Translations under genes and position numbers: made by a program
Part shown: in pieces, positions 1-8,977 of the stretch
How positions within the stretch are numbered: position 1 is the first letter of the stretch
Layout: the number at the start of each line of letters is the position of its first letter
Notes under the pieces: generated by a model
Told to the model about the DNA's origin: nothing
What the model saw: only the letters and a program-made list of their open reading frames with translations
Database searches by the model: none
Origin: Sphingobacteriaceae bacterium
GTDB lineage: Bacteria > Bacteroidota > Bacteroidia > Sphingobacteriales > Sphingobacteriaceae
Length of the DNA: 33,105 nucleotides
Assembly: GCA_947460275.1 (NCBI GenBank)
Contig: CANHHZ010000002.1
Span: forward strand, 1-33,105
Direction: 5' to 3'

Positions 1-1797
1 ACGGTTAATGGAAGTTATTTCTTCAACAAAACATCTTTGTTTAATACCAATAATAGCTTTACGCAAAATTTATTGGGCAATGTAACTACTACAAACAATA
101 GCGATTTAAATAGTACAACCGAACGTTTAAACCATAGATTAAATTTTACTATTGATACCAAAATTGATTCTACTACTTCTATCAGAATTCAGCCTTCGGT
201 TTCTTACAGCGATAATACGGCCAATAGCCTAAGCCATTACAATAGAAATGTTTTAACCACCAATACTATTGGCACACAAAATTATCAAACCAACTCTACT
301 TCGCCATCAATAAGCAATAGTTTGTTGATACGTAAAAAATTCCAACGTAGAGGGCGCACGTTATCCTTAAATCTCAATACCAATATCAATAACAGCGACG
401 CAAACAATTACAATTATATTTTGGATCAAACAGTTTTTGGATCAACTACTACTCAAAAATTAACTAACCAATTGAACGATAACAATTCGCATGCGTTAAA
501 TAATACTACTCGATTGGTATATACAGAGCCTTTATCTAAAACCTTAAGTTTAGAATTGAACTATCAAAATGGATATAGTATTGACAATAGCGAACGTGGT
601 GTGTATAATTTCAACACAGCCACCCAACAGTTTGATTTGAAAGATCTTACGTATAGCAATCAATTTGAAAATACGACCTTGACCAATAGTGTAGGTTTTA
701 GTTTTAACAAAACACAAAAGAAATACAATTGGAATTTGGGTTTAGCGGTACAAAATACAGATCGTAAAAATGTGAATGAAACGTCAGGATTGGTATTGAA
801 ACAAAATTTCATCAATTTAACGCCTCAGGCTAACTTTAGATATAACTTTAGCACTACTAAGCGTTTAAACATTAGGTACAACGGACGTACACAACAGCCA
901 GGGATTAATCAAATACAGCCAATCCCAGACAATACCAATACGCAAAGTATAATTTTAGGTAACCCTGATTTGAAACCTGCTTTTGTAAATACCTTAGCTG
1001 TTTTTTATAACAATTTCGATTTTGCAAGTTACCGCACCTTATTTTTTGGAACTTTTATCAATCAAAGCTTTAATGCCATTGCTAGCTCGCAGCGATTAAT
1101 AACAAATCCGGCGGATATAAACTATGGTAAAATTGCAACCAGCTATGTAAATGTTGATGGGAACTTTACGGCTAATGCATTTGGTAATTTAAGTCAACCA
1201 ATTATTAAAGGAAACAAGTTAACCCTACAAATTAATGCTAGTGGTAGTTTCGGTAAAAGCAGCAATATTACAACCGATTTACTCAATGTAACTAAGGATT
1301 ATTCACTTACAAACGGTTATAAATTCGTTTCAAATGTTGATAAATTTGATTTAATTGCCGGAATTAGCGGAACAATAAATCGTTCTACGTATTCGGCCAC
1401 GCCAAAAAGTAATACTAAGTATTACACCATTGCACCAAATATTGATATCAGTTATGTGTTTCCGGGCAACATTCGCTTACAGGCAGATGTAACCTACAAT
1501 AAAGTGACTGGCCGTGGTGCCGGTTTCGATACAGAATATACCTTGATTAACTCTTATATCAGTCGCCAGTTCTTCAAAAACAGAGGTACATTTAAGGTAG
1601 CTGCTTACGACATGCTTAATCAAAATACAGGTGTTTCTCGTTCGTCGAGTAGCAATACCATTAGCGATATCAATTACAATGTTTTAAAACGTTACTATAT
1701 GTTCTCGTTTACCTATTCATTAAACAAAGTTGGTGGCAAGACAATGTCTGCTGATGCGCAAGGCGGAGGTCGTCCGATGATGATGATGAGAATGTAG
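1..1797 (+). CDS. Outer-membrane beta-barrel protein (TonB-dependent-receptor-like), 5' end missing
   Basis: This is the C-terminal part of a large outer-membrane protein. The frame is open through base 1, so the TTG used as start in the ORF track (37) is only a codon inside a gene that begins upstream. The visible 599 residues are Asn/Thr/Ser-rich with alternating polar and aromatic residues, typical of beta-barrel strands. The segment GNPDLKPAFVNTL matches the conserved NPDLKPE-like motif of TonB-dependent receptors and the OMP_b-brl_3 family. The last barrel-like strand (YYMFSFTYSL) is followed by an unusual Gly/Arg/Met tail ending MMMMRM. The plug domain is not visible. It is followed by a terminator and then feoAB. 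A link to iron is suggested only by position. Substrate unknown. Confidence 0.8.
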   Translation, partial: TVNGSYFFNKTSLFNTNNSFTQNLLGNVTTTNNSDLNSTTERLNHRLNFTIDTKIDSTTSIRIQPSVSYSDNTANSLSHYNRNVLTTNTIGTQNYQTNSTSPSISNSLLIRKKFQRRGRTLSLNLNTNINNSDANNYNYILDQTVFGSTTTQKLTNQLNDNNSHALNNTTRLVYTEPLSKTLSLELNYQNGYSIDNSERGVYNFNTATQQFDLKDLTYSNQFENTTLTNSVGFSFNKTQKKYNWNLGLAVQNTDRKNVNETSGLVLKQNFINLTPQANFRYNFSTTKRLNIRYNGRTQQPGINQIQPIPDNTNTQSIILGNPDLKPAFVNTLAVFYNNFDFASYRTLFFGTFINQSFNAIASSQRLITNPADINYGKIATSYVNVDGNFTANAFGNLSQPIIKGNKLTLQINASGSFGKSSNITTDLLNVTKDYSLTNGYKFVSNVDKFDLIAGISGTINRSTYSATPKSNTKYYTIAPNIDISYVFPGNIRLQADVTYNKVTGRGAGFDTEYTLINSYISRQFFKNRGTFKVAAYDMLNQNTGVSRSSSSNTISDINYNVLKRYYMFSFTYSLNKVGGKTMSADAQGGGRPMMMMRM

Positions 1798-1815
1798 TTC
1801 TATTTTAAAAATATC

Positions 1816-1847
1816 AAACGCCATCAATAAGTTGATGGCGTTTTTTT
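1816..1847 (+). terminator. Intrinsic terminator after the outer-membrane protein gene
   Basis: A perfect 12-bp stem (arms 1816-1827 and 1832-1843, core ACGCCATCAA/TTGATGGCGT) with a 4-nt TAAG loop runs into a T tract. It lies 18 bp after the stop codon and separates this gene from the feoAB unit. Confidence 0.9.
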
Positions 1848-1882
1848 ATGACATTTATTTTAAATAGGATTGCTAACACTTA

Positions 1883-1914
1883 TTTGGATTTAATATAAAT
1901 AAAGGTTAAATTTG
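1883..1914 (+). promoter_or_regulatory. Bacteroidota-type promoter of feoAB
   Basis: TTTG (1883-1886), a 20-bp spacer and TAAATTTG (1907-1914) match the Bacteroidota sigma-A consensus TTTG/N19-21/TAnnTTTG. The start of transcription would fall near 1918-1921, giving a leader of about 10 nt before the feoA ATG at 1931. No Fur-like dyad was recognised. Confidence 0.7.
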
Positions 1915-1930
1915 CCGATATAATTTCAAT

Positions 1931-2146
1931 ATGAAGCTTTCGCAGTTAAACCCAGGAGAACAAGGAACAATCGTTTCGTTTACTGACTTAGAGATGTCTG
2001 TAAAACTTATGGAAATGGGTTTTCTTCCGGGCGAAGTGGTAGAGGTAGAGCGCTTTGCTCCCCTTGGCGATCCAATAGCCATTAGAGTTTCTGGATATCA
2101 ATTGTGCTTGCGTAAAAGCGAAGCAGCGGTTATCATAATTCAATAA
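1931..2146 (+). CDS. feoA: FeoA ferrous iron transport accessory protein
   Basis: A 71-residue SH3-like FeoA-domain protein, the small cytoplasmic partner of the FeoB iron transporter. It starts MKLSQLNPGEQG and contains the family pattern KLMEMGFLPGEVVEVE followed by DPIAIRVSGYQLCLRKSEA, which matches FeoA along its whole length. The gene is complete and of normal size. Its TAA stop is 4 bp before the feoB start, so the two are almost certainly translated from one message driven by the promoter at 1883-1914. Identification is firm; the exact role of FeoA (modulating FeoB assembly or activity) comes from family knowledge. Confidence 0.95.
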   Translation: MKLSQLNPGEQGTIVSFTDLEMSVKLMEMGFLPGEVVEVERFAPLGDPIAIRVSGYQLCLRKSEAAVIIIQ

Positions 2147-2150
2147 TACA

Positions 2151-4268
2151 TTGGCTAATATAAAGGTTGCTTTAGTTGGAAATCCAAATACAGGTAAATC
2201 TACCTTGTTTAACCTCCTTACTGGGTTAAATCAGAAAATAGGTAATTTTCCTGGAATTACGGTTGATAAAAAAATAGGTTTTTGTAAGTTTTCTAACGGT
2301 ACCACAGCCGAAATCATCGATTTGCCTGGCACTTATAGTTTATATCCAAAAAGTAAGGACGAAAGCATAGTTTTTCAAGTACTCGCAGATAAAAATAACC
2401 TAAGCTATCCTGATATGGTAGTTTTAGTGGCAGATGCGACCAACTTAAGACGCAATCTTTTGTTATACTCTCAAGTTGCTGATTTAGGTTTGCCAATTTT
2501 ATTGGTACTAAACATGACAGATTTGGCCCGTAAAGAAGGTATTCATATCAACGTTGATAAATTGGCAGAACGTTTAGGTATACAAGTTGTGGCTATTTCG
2601 GCCAGAAAAGCTGATGGATTAGATCAACTGAAAAAGGCAATTTCACATACCACGTCAATTATTACCCAAAAAACAGATATAGACGTCAGTATTTTTGCAC
2701 CCGAAGCGATAAAAGCGGTAAAGGAAAAGATCAACACGAATAATGATTATTATGCCTTACAAGTATTGCACCAGCACGAAAATTTGACGTTTTTTACTGG
2801 TCAGGAACAAGATGAAATAGAAACTATTGTAGCGCAATATGGTTTCGAATCGTCGAAAGTACAAGGGGCAGAAACCATTGCCAGATACAGGTTTTTAAGT
2901 AGCGTGTTAAGTGATGTCGTTTTTGATACTGGTGCAGCCAAAAAATTTAAGGTTACCGATAAACTAGATTCGATATTAACCAATCGCTTTTGGGGATTTT
3001 TAATCTTTATTCTCATTTTATTTTTCATTTTCAACGCTATTTTTTCTTGGTCGTCTTATCCTATGTCGCTCATCGAAACTGGATTTGTATGGCTTACCGA
3101 CTTTGGGCATCAACATTTGCCGGCTGGGGTACTTACCAACTTAGTGTTGGATGGAGTATTGGCGGGTTTGGGTGGCGTTATTATATTTATTCCTCAAATT
3201 GCTATTTTATTTGCCCTCATTTCTATTTTAGAAGACACAGGCTATATGGCTCGTGTTACTTTTATGCTCGATAAAATCATGCGCAAGTTTGGCTTAAGCG
3301 GTAAATCGGTAGTTCCTATGATTGGAGGTATTGCCTGTGCTGTGCCTTCTATTATGAGTGCCCGAAATATAGAAAACTGGAAAGATAGAATTATCACGAT
3401 CATGGTTACTCCTTTGGTAAGTTGTTCGGCAAGGTTGCCCGTTTACACCTTACTCATTTCACTTGTTGTACCCAATAAAATGATATTCGGTTTCTTGAGT
3501 TTGCAAGGGCTTACCTTAATGGCCATGTATGTCATCAGTATTTTTGCTGCTGTAATGGTAGCCATGGTCATGAAATTCATCATCAAGGCTAAAGAAAAGT
3601 CGTACTTTATTATGGAATTGCCTGTTTATCGTATGCCGCGGTGGAGCAATGTAATTTATACGATGTACGAGAACTCAAAAACTTTTGTGTTGGAAGCTGG
3701 AAAGGTAATCATTGCCATTTCTATTGTACTTTGGGTATTGGCAACTTATGGGCCAAGTGATAACTTTAAGGCTATAGATACAAAATATGCCAAATTAACG
3801 ACTGCTGTTACCGATAGTGTAAAATTAGCAGCTATTCAAAGAGATGAAGCTGCAGAAAAGTTGGAAAATTCTTACGCTGGTATTTTAGGACAAACCATAG
3901 AGCCTGCAATTAAACCCTTGGGTTTCGATTGGAAAATTGGTATTGCATTAATTACTTCTTTTGCTGCTCGTGAGGCTTTTGTTGGAACCATGTCTACCAT
4001 TTATAGCGTTGACAATGGCGATGAACAAACGGCAACCATACGTAATAAAATGCGTGATGCCGTAAATCCAGAAACAGGATTGCAAGTGTTTACTTTTGCT
4101 ACGTCGCTCTCGCTAATGCTTTTTTACGCTTTTGCTATGCAATGTATGAGTACCGTAGCGGTAGTGTATCGAGAAACTAAATCGTGGAAATGGCCAATGA
4201 TACAATTGATATATATGACCGCTTTGGCTTATGTGGCGAGTTTAGTTGCTTATCAATTGTTAAAATAA
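2151..4268 (+). CDS. feoB: FeoB ferrous iron transporter, GTPase-permease
   Basis: Inner-membrane Fe(II) uptake protein of 705 residues. The N-terminal G domain shows G1 GNPNTGKS (10-17), G3 DLPG (57-60), G4 NMTD (121-124) and G5 SAR (about 150-152). Membrane segments begin near residue 285, with the two Cys-containing gate motifs GGIACAVPSIMSAR and PLVSCSARLPVY, and further TM helices follow to the C-terminus. The start is TTG; no in-frame ATG lies nearby and the first residues form the G-domain beta strand, so TTG is accepted. The length is typical of Bacteroidota FeoB, without a long C-terminal extension. It is co-transcribed with feoA. Confidence 0.96.
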   Translation: MANIKVALVGNPNTGKSTLFNLLTGLNQKIGNFPGITVDKKIGFCKFSNGTTAEIIDLPGTYSLYPKSKDESIVFQVLADKNNLSYPDMVVLVADATNLRRNLLLYSQVADLGLPILLVLNMTDLARKEGIHINVDKLAERLGIQVVAISARKADGLDQLKKAISHTTSIITQKTDIDVSIFAPEAIKAVKEKINTNNDYYALQVLHQHENLTFFTGQEQDEIETIVAQYGFESSKVQGAETIARYRFLSSVLSDVVFDTGAAKKFKVTDKLDSILTNRFWGFLIFILILFFIFNAIFSWSSYPMSLIETGFVWLTDFGHQHLPAGVLTNLVLDGVLAGLGGVIIFIPQIAILFALISILEDTGYMARVTFMLDKIMRKFGLSGKSVVPMIGGIACAVPSIMSARNIENWKDRIITIMVTPLVSCSARLPVYTLLISLVVPNKMIFGFLSLQGLTLMAMYVISIFAAVMVAMVMKFIIKAKEKSYFIMELPVYRMPRWSNVIYTMYENSKTFVLEAGKVIIAISIVLWVLATYGPSDNFKAIDTKYAKLTTAVTDSVKLAAIQRDEAAEKLENSYAGILGQTIEPAIKPLGFDWKIGIALITSFAAREAFVGTMSTIYSVDNGDEQTATIRNKMRDAVNPETGLQVFTFATSLSLMLFYAFAMQCMSTVAVVYRETKSWKWPMIQLIYMTALAYVASLVAYQLLK

Positions 4269-4322
4269 TTGTTTATTTTTAATTCAAATGTTGTTGTCTT
4301 TAAAATGAGCAACTTAAAATAA

Positions 4323-4931
4323 ATGGATAAAATAGATGTTTTAGCCCAATACTTGCCTGGGGCAGCTGCACCGATCATTTCAAAATGGATTGATTATTTT
4401 CAATGTGAATTCAAGATTTCAAAAAGTAGGGCGACCAAACTTGGCGATTATAGGCATCCATTTAAAGACCATTGGCACAAAATATCTGTTAATAATAATT
4501 TAAATCAATATGCCTTTTTGGTAACAACCGTACACGAGTTTGCACATTTGCTAACCTGGAATGAACACAAAAATAAGGTTAAACCACATGGTGACGAATG
4601 GAAAAATAACTTTAAAAGGATGATGAAGCCATTTTTTGACGTAAATATTTTTCCTACAGACGTACATCAAGGTATTGTAAACTACTTGAACAATCCGACG
4701 GCATCAAGTTGTACAGATTTAAACTTAGCTAGAGTACTTAAAAAATACGATGTAGACTTGAATACCACCCGTATTGAAGAGTTGCCTATGCACAGTGTTT
4801 TTACTTTAAAAGACGGTCGAAAATTTAAAAAAGGCGAAAAAATACGTAAGCGCTATAAATGTATTTGTTTAACCAATGGAAACACTTATTTATTTAATCC
4901 TTTAGCCGAGGTTTTAGCCACAGGTACTTAA
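4323..4931 (+). CDS. SprT-like domain zinc metalloprotease
   Basis: A 202-residue protein with an N-terminal SprT-like domain. The zinc-binding motif HEFAH (71-75) is followed by a third likely ligand in KPHG (His89), as in the SprT/Spartan fold. Related proteins are thought to act on DNA-protein crosslinks, but many bacterial SprT proteins are uncharacterised. The C-terminal region, where many relatives carry a CxxC zinc ribbon, has only YKCICLTNGNTYLFNP and no two-CxxC ribbon. It lies 54 bp after feoB on the same strand with no terminator between them, so read-through from feoB is possible. Family call firm, cellular role inferred. Confidence 0.85.
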   Translation: MDKIDVLAQYLPGAAAPIISKWIDYFQCEFKISKSRATKLGDYRHPFKDHWHKISVNNNLNQYAFLVTTVHEFAHLLTWNEHKNKVKPHGDEWKNNFKRMMKPFFDVNIFPTDVHQGIVNYLNNPTASSCTDLNLARVLKKYDVDLNTTRIEELPMHSVFTLKDGRKFKKGEKIRKRYKCICLTNGNTYLFNPLAEVLATGT

Positions 4932-4962
4932 ACTCATCCTTTTTTTAAACTTTCACTGCGTT

Positions 4963-5217
4963 TCAGTTCTGCAGTACGATGCCTCTAGACACCACATCCG
5001 GTGTTAAAATTTGTTCGCATTCTACGTATTCGATAAATATACTTAATGGCAAACCATAGATGGCCGCCACCTTTTGCGCTTGATCCAGCTTCAGCATTAC
5101 TTGGCTGCGCTCCCATTTTGCATCGGTAGTACGTTCTATATTCAATAATGTAGCAATTTCAGCTTGTGAAACTGCTTTCATTAAACGTAAGCGCTTAAGA
5201 ATAATTCCTACATTCAT
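4963..5217 (-). CDS. Small XRE-family helix-turn-helix regulator
   Basis: An 84-residue protein made almost entirely of an HTH_3/Cro-C1 domain: GIILKRLRLMKAVSQAEIAT for the first helices, a degenerate recognition region around RTTDAKWERSQ, then LDQAQKVAAIYGLPLSIF. The short C-terminal tail has no recognised effector domain. It is convergent with the SprT gene (31 bp gap, no clear terminator). An AAATGGG/CCCATTT dyad lies about 80 bp upstream and could be an autoregulatory operator. Its targets cannot be told from sequence. Confidence 0.75.
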   Translation of the reverse strand: MNVGIILKRLRLMKAVSQAEIATLLNIERTTDAKWERSQVMLKLDQAQKVAAIYGLPLSIFIEYVECEQILTPDVVSRGIVLQN

Positions 5218-5297
5218 TTGGTAGAGTTAGAAGTTAGTATTTAAGTCTTCTGAAACTAAGCTATTAATGTGGTTTTTTTGAATTTTTTTTAAAAAAT

Positions 5298-5320
5298 AAA
5301 TGGGAATATTATGCCCATTT
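5298..5320. promoter_or_regulatory. Candidate operator dyad upstream of the XRE regulator
   Basis: Perfect 7-bp inverted repeat AAATGGG (5298-5304) / CCCATTT (5314-5320) with a 9-bp AT-rich spacer. Size and spacing suit a dimeric helix-turn-helix protein, and it is about 80 bp from the XRE start codon. The functional call is inference. Confidence 0.3.
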
Positions 5321-5440
5321 AGTGACTAATTTAGCCCCTAATGTGATAAAAATATCCATTCTAATCATTAAAAATTGCCTTATTTTTACAACATCATCTA
5401 CCGAATGATTTATCATCCTACTTATGAAAATAATTGCAAA

Positions 5441-5473
5441 GTTTTAGTTGATGAAGAATTCATCAACTAAAAC
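5441..5473 (-). terminator. Perfect 15-bp hairpin downstream of the E1 gene, possible terminator
   Basis: Arms 5441-5455 and 5459-5473 (GTTTTAGTTGATGAA and its exact complement) enclose a 3-nt loop. Read on the minus strand it lies about 98 nt after the E1 stop and is followed by TTTGCAATTATTTT, a poor T tract. It may be the E1 terminator or a processing site. Confidence 0.45.
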
Positions 5474-5570
5474 ATCTTGCGAAGTATAACTTACTTATTA
5501 CATCAGCCCTTTTGTGATTTAGAATTTTATAGGTTACTCTAAGCCAATATTTTCAGGCTCAATCATCAAC

Positions 5571-7550
5571 CTAATACGCCAGTAGTTTGTTCACGGTTTC
5601 TGCCAATTTACTTTTAGCTAAGAAACTTTCTTCTAAAATTTTGCTCATTGGAATTGCAGTGTCTAGGCTAGCACAGCGCATTATTGGTGCATCTAAGTAT
5701 TGGAAGCAATTTTCGCTAATCCAAGCCGCAAGTTCAGCGCCAAAGCCCGAACTTAGCGTATCTTCATGTAAAATGATAACTCTTCCAGTTGCTTCAACTG
5801 CCTTGGCCACTGTTTCTTTATCCCAAGGTTGCAAACTTAACAAGTCTATCAATGTCGCATCAACTTCTGGATGCGCTTTTAAGTAATCTAAAGCCCAATG
5901 CACACCTAAACCGTAAGTAATAATGCTAAGTTGTTGGCCATTTTTTAGCACTTTGGCTTTTCCAATTTCTATATTGTAGTACCCATCAGGCACCATTCCT
6001 GTAAGGTTTCGGTATAAATATTTGTGCTCAAAGTAAATTACGGGGTTTGGATCTTCAATTGCCGAAATTAATAAACCTTTGGCATCATAAGGAAAAGCTG
6101 GATAAACCACTTTTAGACCAGGTGTTTTGGTAAACCAAGCTTCATTGCTTTGTGAGTGGAATGGACCGGCGCCAGTACCGGCGCCAGTTGGCATACGTAC
6201 TACTACATCTGCTTTTTCGCCCCAGCGGTAATGCGTTTTAGCTAAATTGTTTACAATTTGGTTAAAACCACAACTTACAAAATCGGCAAACTGCATTTCT
6301 ACAATAGCTTTATAACCATTAATAGATAAACCCAAACCTGTTCCTATAATTGCCGATTCGCAAATTGGTGTATTTCTAACTCTTGCTTTGCCAAATTTTT
6401 CTACAAATCCTTCTGTAATTTTAAAAGCGCCCCCATATTCGGCAATGTCTTGGCCCATGATTACCAAATTGTCAAAACGCTGCATGCTTTCTTTTATACC
6501 ATCGCTTATGGCATCCATATATCGTTTTTCAGTATGATTTTCGTTTGCTGCTACCGCTTGATATGTGTAAGGGAAGTACATGTCAGACAATTCTATGCTA
6601 TCATTAGCCATAGGTTCAGCTTCATTAAATGCTTCTTCTACCTCATTTGATATGTCTATTTTAAAAGCAAGCTTTGTGTTGGTAATAATTCCTTGGTCTA
6701 AAACACCTTCGTTGATAAGATAATTTTCGAAATTTTGTATGGGATCTTTTTTCTCCCATTCCTCAAAAAAGTGTTGCGGAACATATTTTGTACCCGATGC
6801 TTCTTCGTGACCTCGCATTCTAAAAGTGAGACATTCTATCAAAACTGGGCGTGGATTTTCTCTTATGCTTGTAGCAATTTCACTGATTTTATCATATACT
6901 TCTAAAATATTATTCCCGTCTATTTGTATGCCTTCAACACCGTAACCAATAGCCCTATCTACCAAATTCTTACAATTGTATTGCTCGTTTATTGGAGTTG
7001 ATAGGCCGTATCCGTTGTTTTCTATTAAAAATATCACTGGCAAATTCCAAACTGAGGCTACGTTAATGGCTTCATGAAAATCGCCTTCGCTGGTTGCGCC
7101 TTCGCCAGTAAAAACTAATGTTGCATTTTTTTTGTTGGCAATTAAGTCGGCAAGTGCAATTCCATCGGCTAGGGCCATTTGAGGACCTAAATGGGAAATC
7201 ATTCCAATAATTTTGTAGTCTTGTGTCCCAAAATGAAAAGATCTATCTCTTCCTTTGGTAAAACCTGATATTTTGCCTTGCCATTGGGCCATCAGTTTTT
7301 TTAAGGGGATGTTTCTGCTTGTAAATACGCCCAAATTGCGGTGCATCGGTAAAATATACTCATCGCTTTGCATAGCTAGGGTACTGCCCACGGCAATAGC
7401 CTCCTGCCCAATTCCTGAAAACCATTTTCCAATACGACCTTGACGAAGAAGAATAAGCATTTTCTCTTCTATCATTCTTGGATAAAGCAAGGTTTTGTAT
7501 AGGTTTAAAAGTTCTTCGTTGCTTTTATCTTTTCTATCGAATTGCATCAT
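5571..7550 (-). CDS. 2-oxoacid dehydrogenase E1, alpha and beta subunits fused
   Basis: Thiamine-diphosphate-dependent E1 of a 2-oxoacid dehydrogenase complex, joining both subunits in one 659-residue chain. Residues 1 to about 310 form the alpha part, with the ThDP/Mg motif starting GEGATSEGDFHEA (149-161) and ending IENN (176-179). From about 335 the beta part follows: VIMGQDIAEYGGAFKITEGF, then GTGLGLSINGYKAIVEMQFADF. The alpha/beta order and fusion are common in Bacteroidota. Substrate (branched-chain 2-oxoacids or pyruvate) cannot be fixed from sequence; no E2 or E3 gene lies in the window. It is 35 bp downstream of lutB on the same strand, so co-transcription from the lutB promoter is likely. 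The start could be either of two adjacent ATGs. Confidence 0.92.
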   Translation of the reverse strand: MMQFDRKDKSNEELLNLYKTLLYPRMIEEKMLILLRQGRIGKWFSGIGQEAIAVGSTLAMQSDEYILPMHRNLGVFTSRNIPLKKLMAQWQGKISGFTKGRDRSFHFGTQDYKIIGMISHLGPQMALADGIALADLIANKKNATLVFTGEGATSEGDFHEAINVASVWNLPVIFLIENNGYGLSTPINEQYNCKNLVDRAIGYGVEGIQIDGNNILEVYDKISEIATSIRENPRPVLIECLTFRMRGHEEASGTKYVPQHFFEEWEKKDPIQNFENYLINEGVLDQGIITNTKLAFKIDISNEVEEAFNEAEPMANDSIELSDMYFPYTYQAVAANENHTEKRYMDAISDGIKESMQRFDNLVIMGQDIAEYGGAFKITEGFVEKFGKARVRNTPICESAIIGTGLGLSINGYKAIVEMQFADFVSCGFNQIVNNLAKTHYRWGEKADVVVRMPTGAGTGAGPFHSQSNEAWFTKTPGLKVVYPAFPYDAKGLLISAIEDPNPVIYFEHKYLYRNLTGMVPDGYYNIEIGKAKVLKNGQQLSIITYGLGVHWALDYLKAHPEVDATLIDLLSLQPWDKETVAKAVEATGRVIILHEDTLSSGFGAELAAWISENCFQYLDAPIMRCASLDTAIPMSKILEESFLAKSKLAETVNKLLAY

Positions 7551-7585
7551 AAGTTAGGCATTTGGTAAGGCTGTGATGTTCCGTG

Positions 7586-8974
7586 TTAAAGCGTTTTATT
7601 TTTGTGGTGTTCGTCCCACTGTTTGGCAAAAGATTTATCGGCAAGGTTTGGCATTTCGCGATAATTTCCCCAGCTTTTGGAGAAGAATTTTTTAAGCATA
7701 TAATTTTTTATTTTTCCACCTACCAGATCCATTGTTGATCGCTTTAGCATGCCTTTTTTCCATAATTTCCAACTTATTTCTTCAGTTTTACTGTTGTCGT
7801 GGTTTGTTGCTGCATCCCTTCTGTTTAGTAGCAGCATTTTATGGATATCAATTTTAACTGGGCAAACTTCCGAACATTTTCCGCATAGGCTAGAAGCATA
7901 GCTGAGGTGCTTAAATTCTTTCATCCCTTTTAAATGCGGGGTGATAATTGATCCAATTGGTCCACTGTAAGTAGTGTTGTAGGTGTGGCCACCAATATTT
8001 TTGTATACAGGACAGGCATTTAAACAAGCCCCACACCTAATGCAGTACAAAGCTTGTCGTTGTTCTTTTTGTGCCAATAAGTTCGTCCTGCCATTGTCTA
8101 AAAGGATAACGTACATTTCCTCTGGACCATCAGTTTCTGTAGCTTGTTTTGGGCCGCTTAAAATGGTATTGTAAACGGTTAGGTTTTGGCCTGTGCCGTG
8201 GCTTGATAACAGCGGCCAAAAGAGGTCTAAATCAGCTATAGATGGGATCACTTTTTCGATTCCCACAACGGCGATATGTATTTTAGGGAAAGTAGTACAT
8301 AAACGGGCATTACCCTCGTTTTCTGTAAGTGCAATGCTGCCAGTATCTGCAATTAGAAAGTTTCCTCCCGAAATTCCGATATCCGCTTTTAAGTATTTTT
8401 CACGTAATAATTCTCTAGCTTTTTGGGTAAGTTGTTCGGGGGTAGCATCCACTGGCGTGCCAAATTTTTCATGAAATAGTTTGGCAATTTCCTCTTTACT
8501 GAGGTGCATAGCTGGTGTTACAATGTGATAGGGTTTTTGCCCTAACAATTGTACAATGTACTCGCCTAAATCACTTTCTAATGATTCGATATTATTTTCT
8601 TCTAGAAATTCATTGAGATGAATTTCTTCGGTTGTCATGGATTTAGATTTAATGACTGATTTGCCATTATTCTTTTTGATGATGCTTAGAATTTCTTTTT
8701 GTGCTTCTTCTACAGTGTTTGCCCAAATCACCTTTCCACCTCTCTTAACAAAATTGCTTTCAAATTCGGGCAAAAATTTATCAAGATTTTCCATTACCCG
8801 CCATTTGATAACGTGTGCTTTCTTTTTTGATGCTTCTAGGTTTTCGAATTTTGATAAGCCTCGCTCTACTGCAGTATTGTATTTTCCAATGTTATTGTTA
8901 ATTGTTTTACGATGAGGTAAGTCGAATGCCTTTTCATCTGATTTTACTAAAAATTCTTCTGCAGTATTCATCAT
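7586..8974 (-). CDS. lutB: LutB-type iron-sulfur protein of lactate utilisation
   Basis: About 463 residues, matching LutB/YkgF, the iron-sulfur subunit of the LutABC L-lactate oxidation system. An N-terminal LUD-type domain (with ISGGNFLIADTGSIALTENE) is followed by two ferredoxin-like Cys clusters, CIRCGACLNACPVY (about 310-325) and CGKCSEVCPVKIDI (about 361-374), and the LutB C-terminal region. The ORF-track TTG at 8980 lies inside the -7 promoter element TATATTTG, so the real start is ATG 8974 or the adjacent ATG 8971; the leader is then nearly absent. lutA and lutC are not next to it, so any LutABC partners are encoded elsewhere. E1 follows at 35 bp. Confidence 0.88.
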   Translation of the reverse strand: MMNTAEEFLVKSDEKAFDLPHRKTINNNIGKYNTAVERGLSKFENLEASKKKAHVIKWRVMENLDKFLPEFESNFVKRGGKVIWANTVEEAQKEILSIIKKNNGKSVIKSKSMTTEEIHLNEFLEENNIESLESDLGEYIVQLLGQKPYHIVTPAMHLSKEEIAKLFHEKFGTPVDATPEQLTQKARELLREKYLKADIGISGGNFLIADTGSIALTENEGNARLCTTFPKIHIAVVGIEKVIPSIADLDLFWPLLSSHGTGQNLTVYNTILSGPKQATETDGPEEMYVILLDNGRTNLLAQKEQRQALYCIRCGACLNACPVYKNIGGHTYNTTYSGPIGSIITPHLKGMKEFKHLSYASSLCGKCSEVCPVKIDIHKMLLLNRRDAATNHDNSKTEEISWKLWKKGMLKRSTMDLVGGKIKNYMLKKFFSKSWGNYREMPNLADKSFAKQWDEHHKNKTL

Positions 8975-8977
8975 GTT

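Larger units (their letters stand above)
5218..5570. other. Intergenic region with two dyads, no gene recognised
   Basis: This gap of about 350 bp separates the XRE gene start from the end of the E1 gene. It holds two weak AGTTAGA/AGTTAGT heptamers (5225-5238), a dyad AAATGGG-N9-CCCATTT (5298-5320) and a perfect 15-bp hairpin (5441-5473). No open frame with coding character and no RNA gene was recognised. Confidence 0.6.

Noticed and set aside
2990-3274. 94-residue plus-strand ORF inside feoB
   Set aside because: It lies in another frame of a well-supported gene and its sequence reads like shifted membrane codons; no start context.
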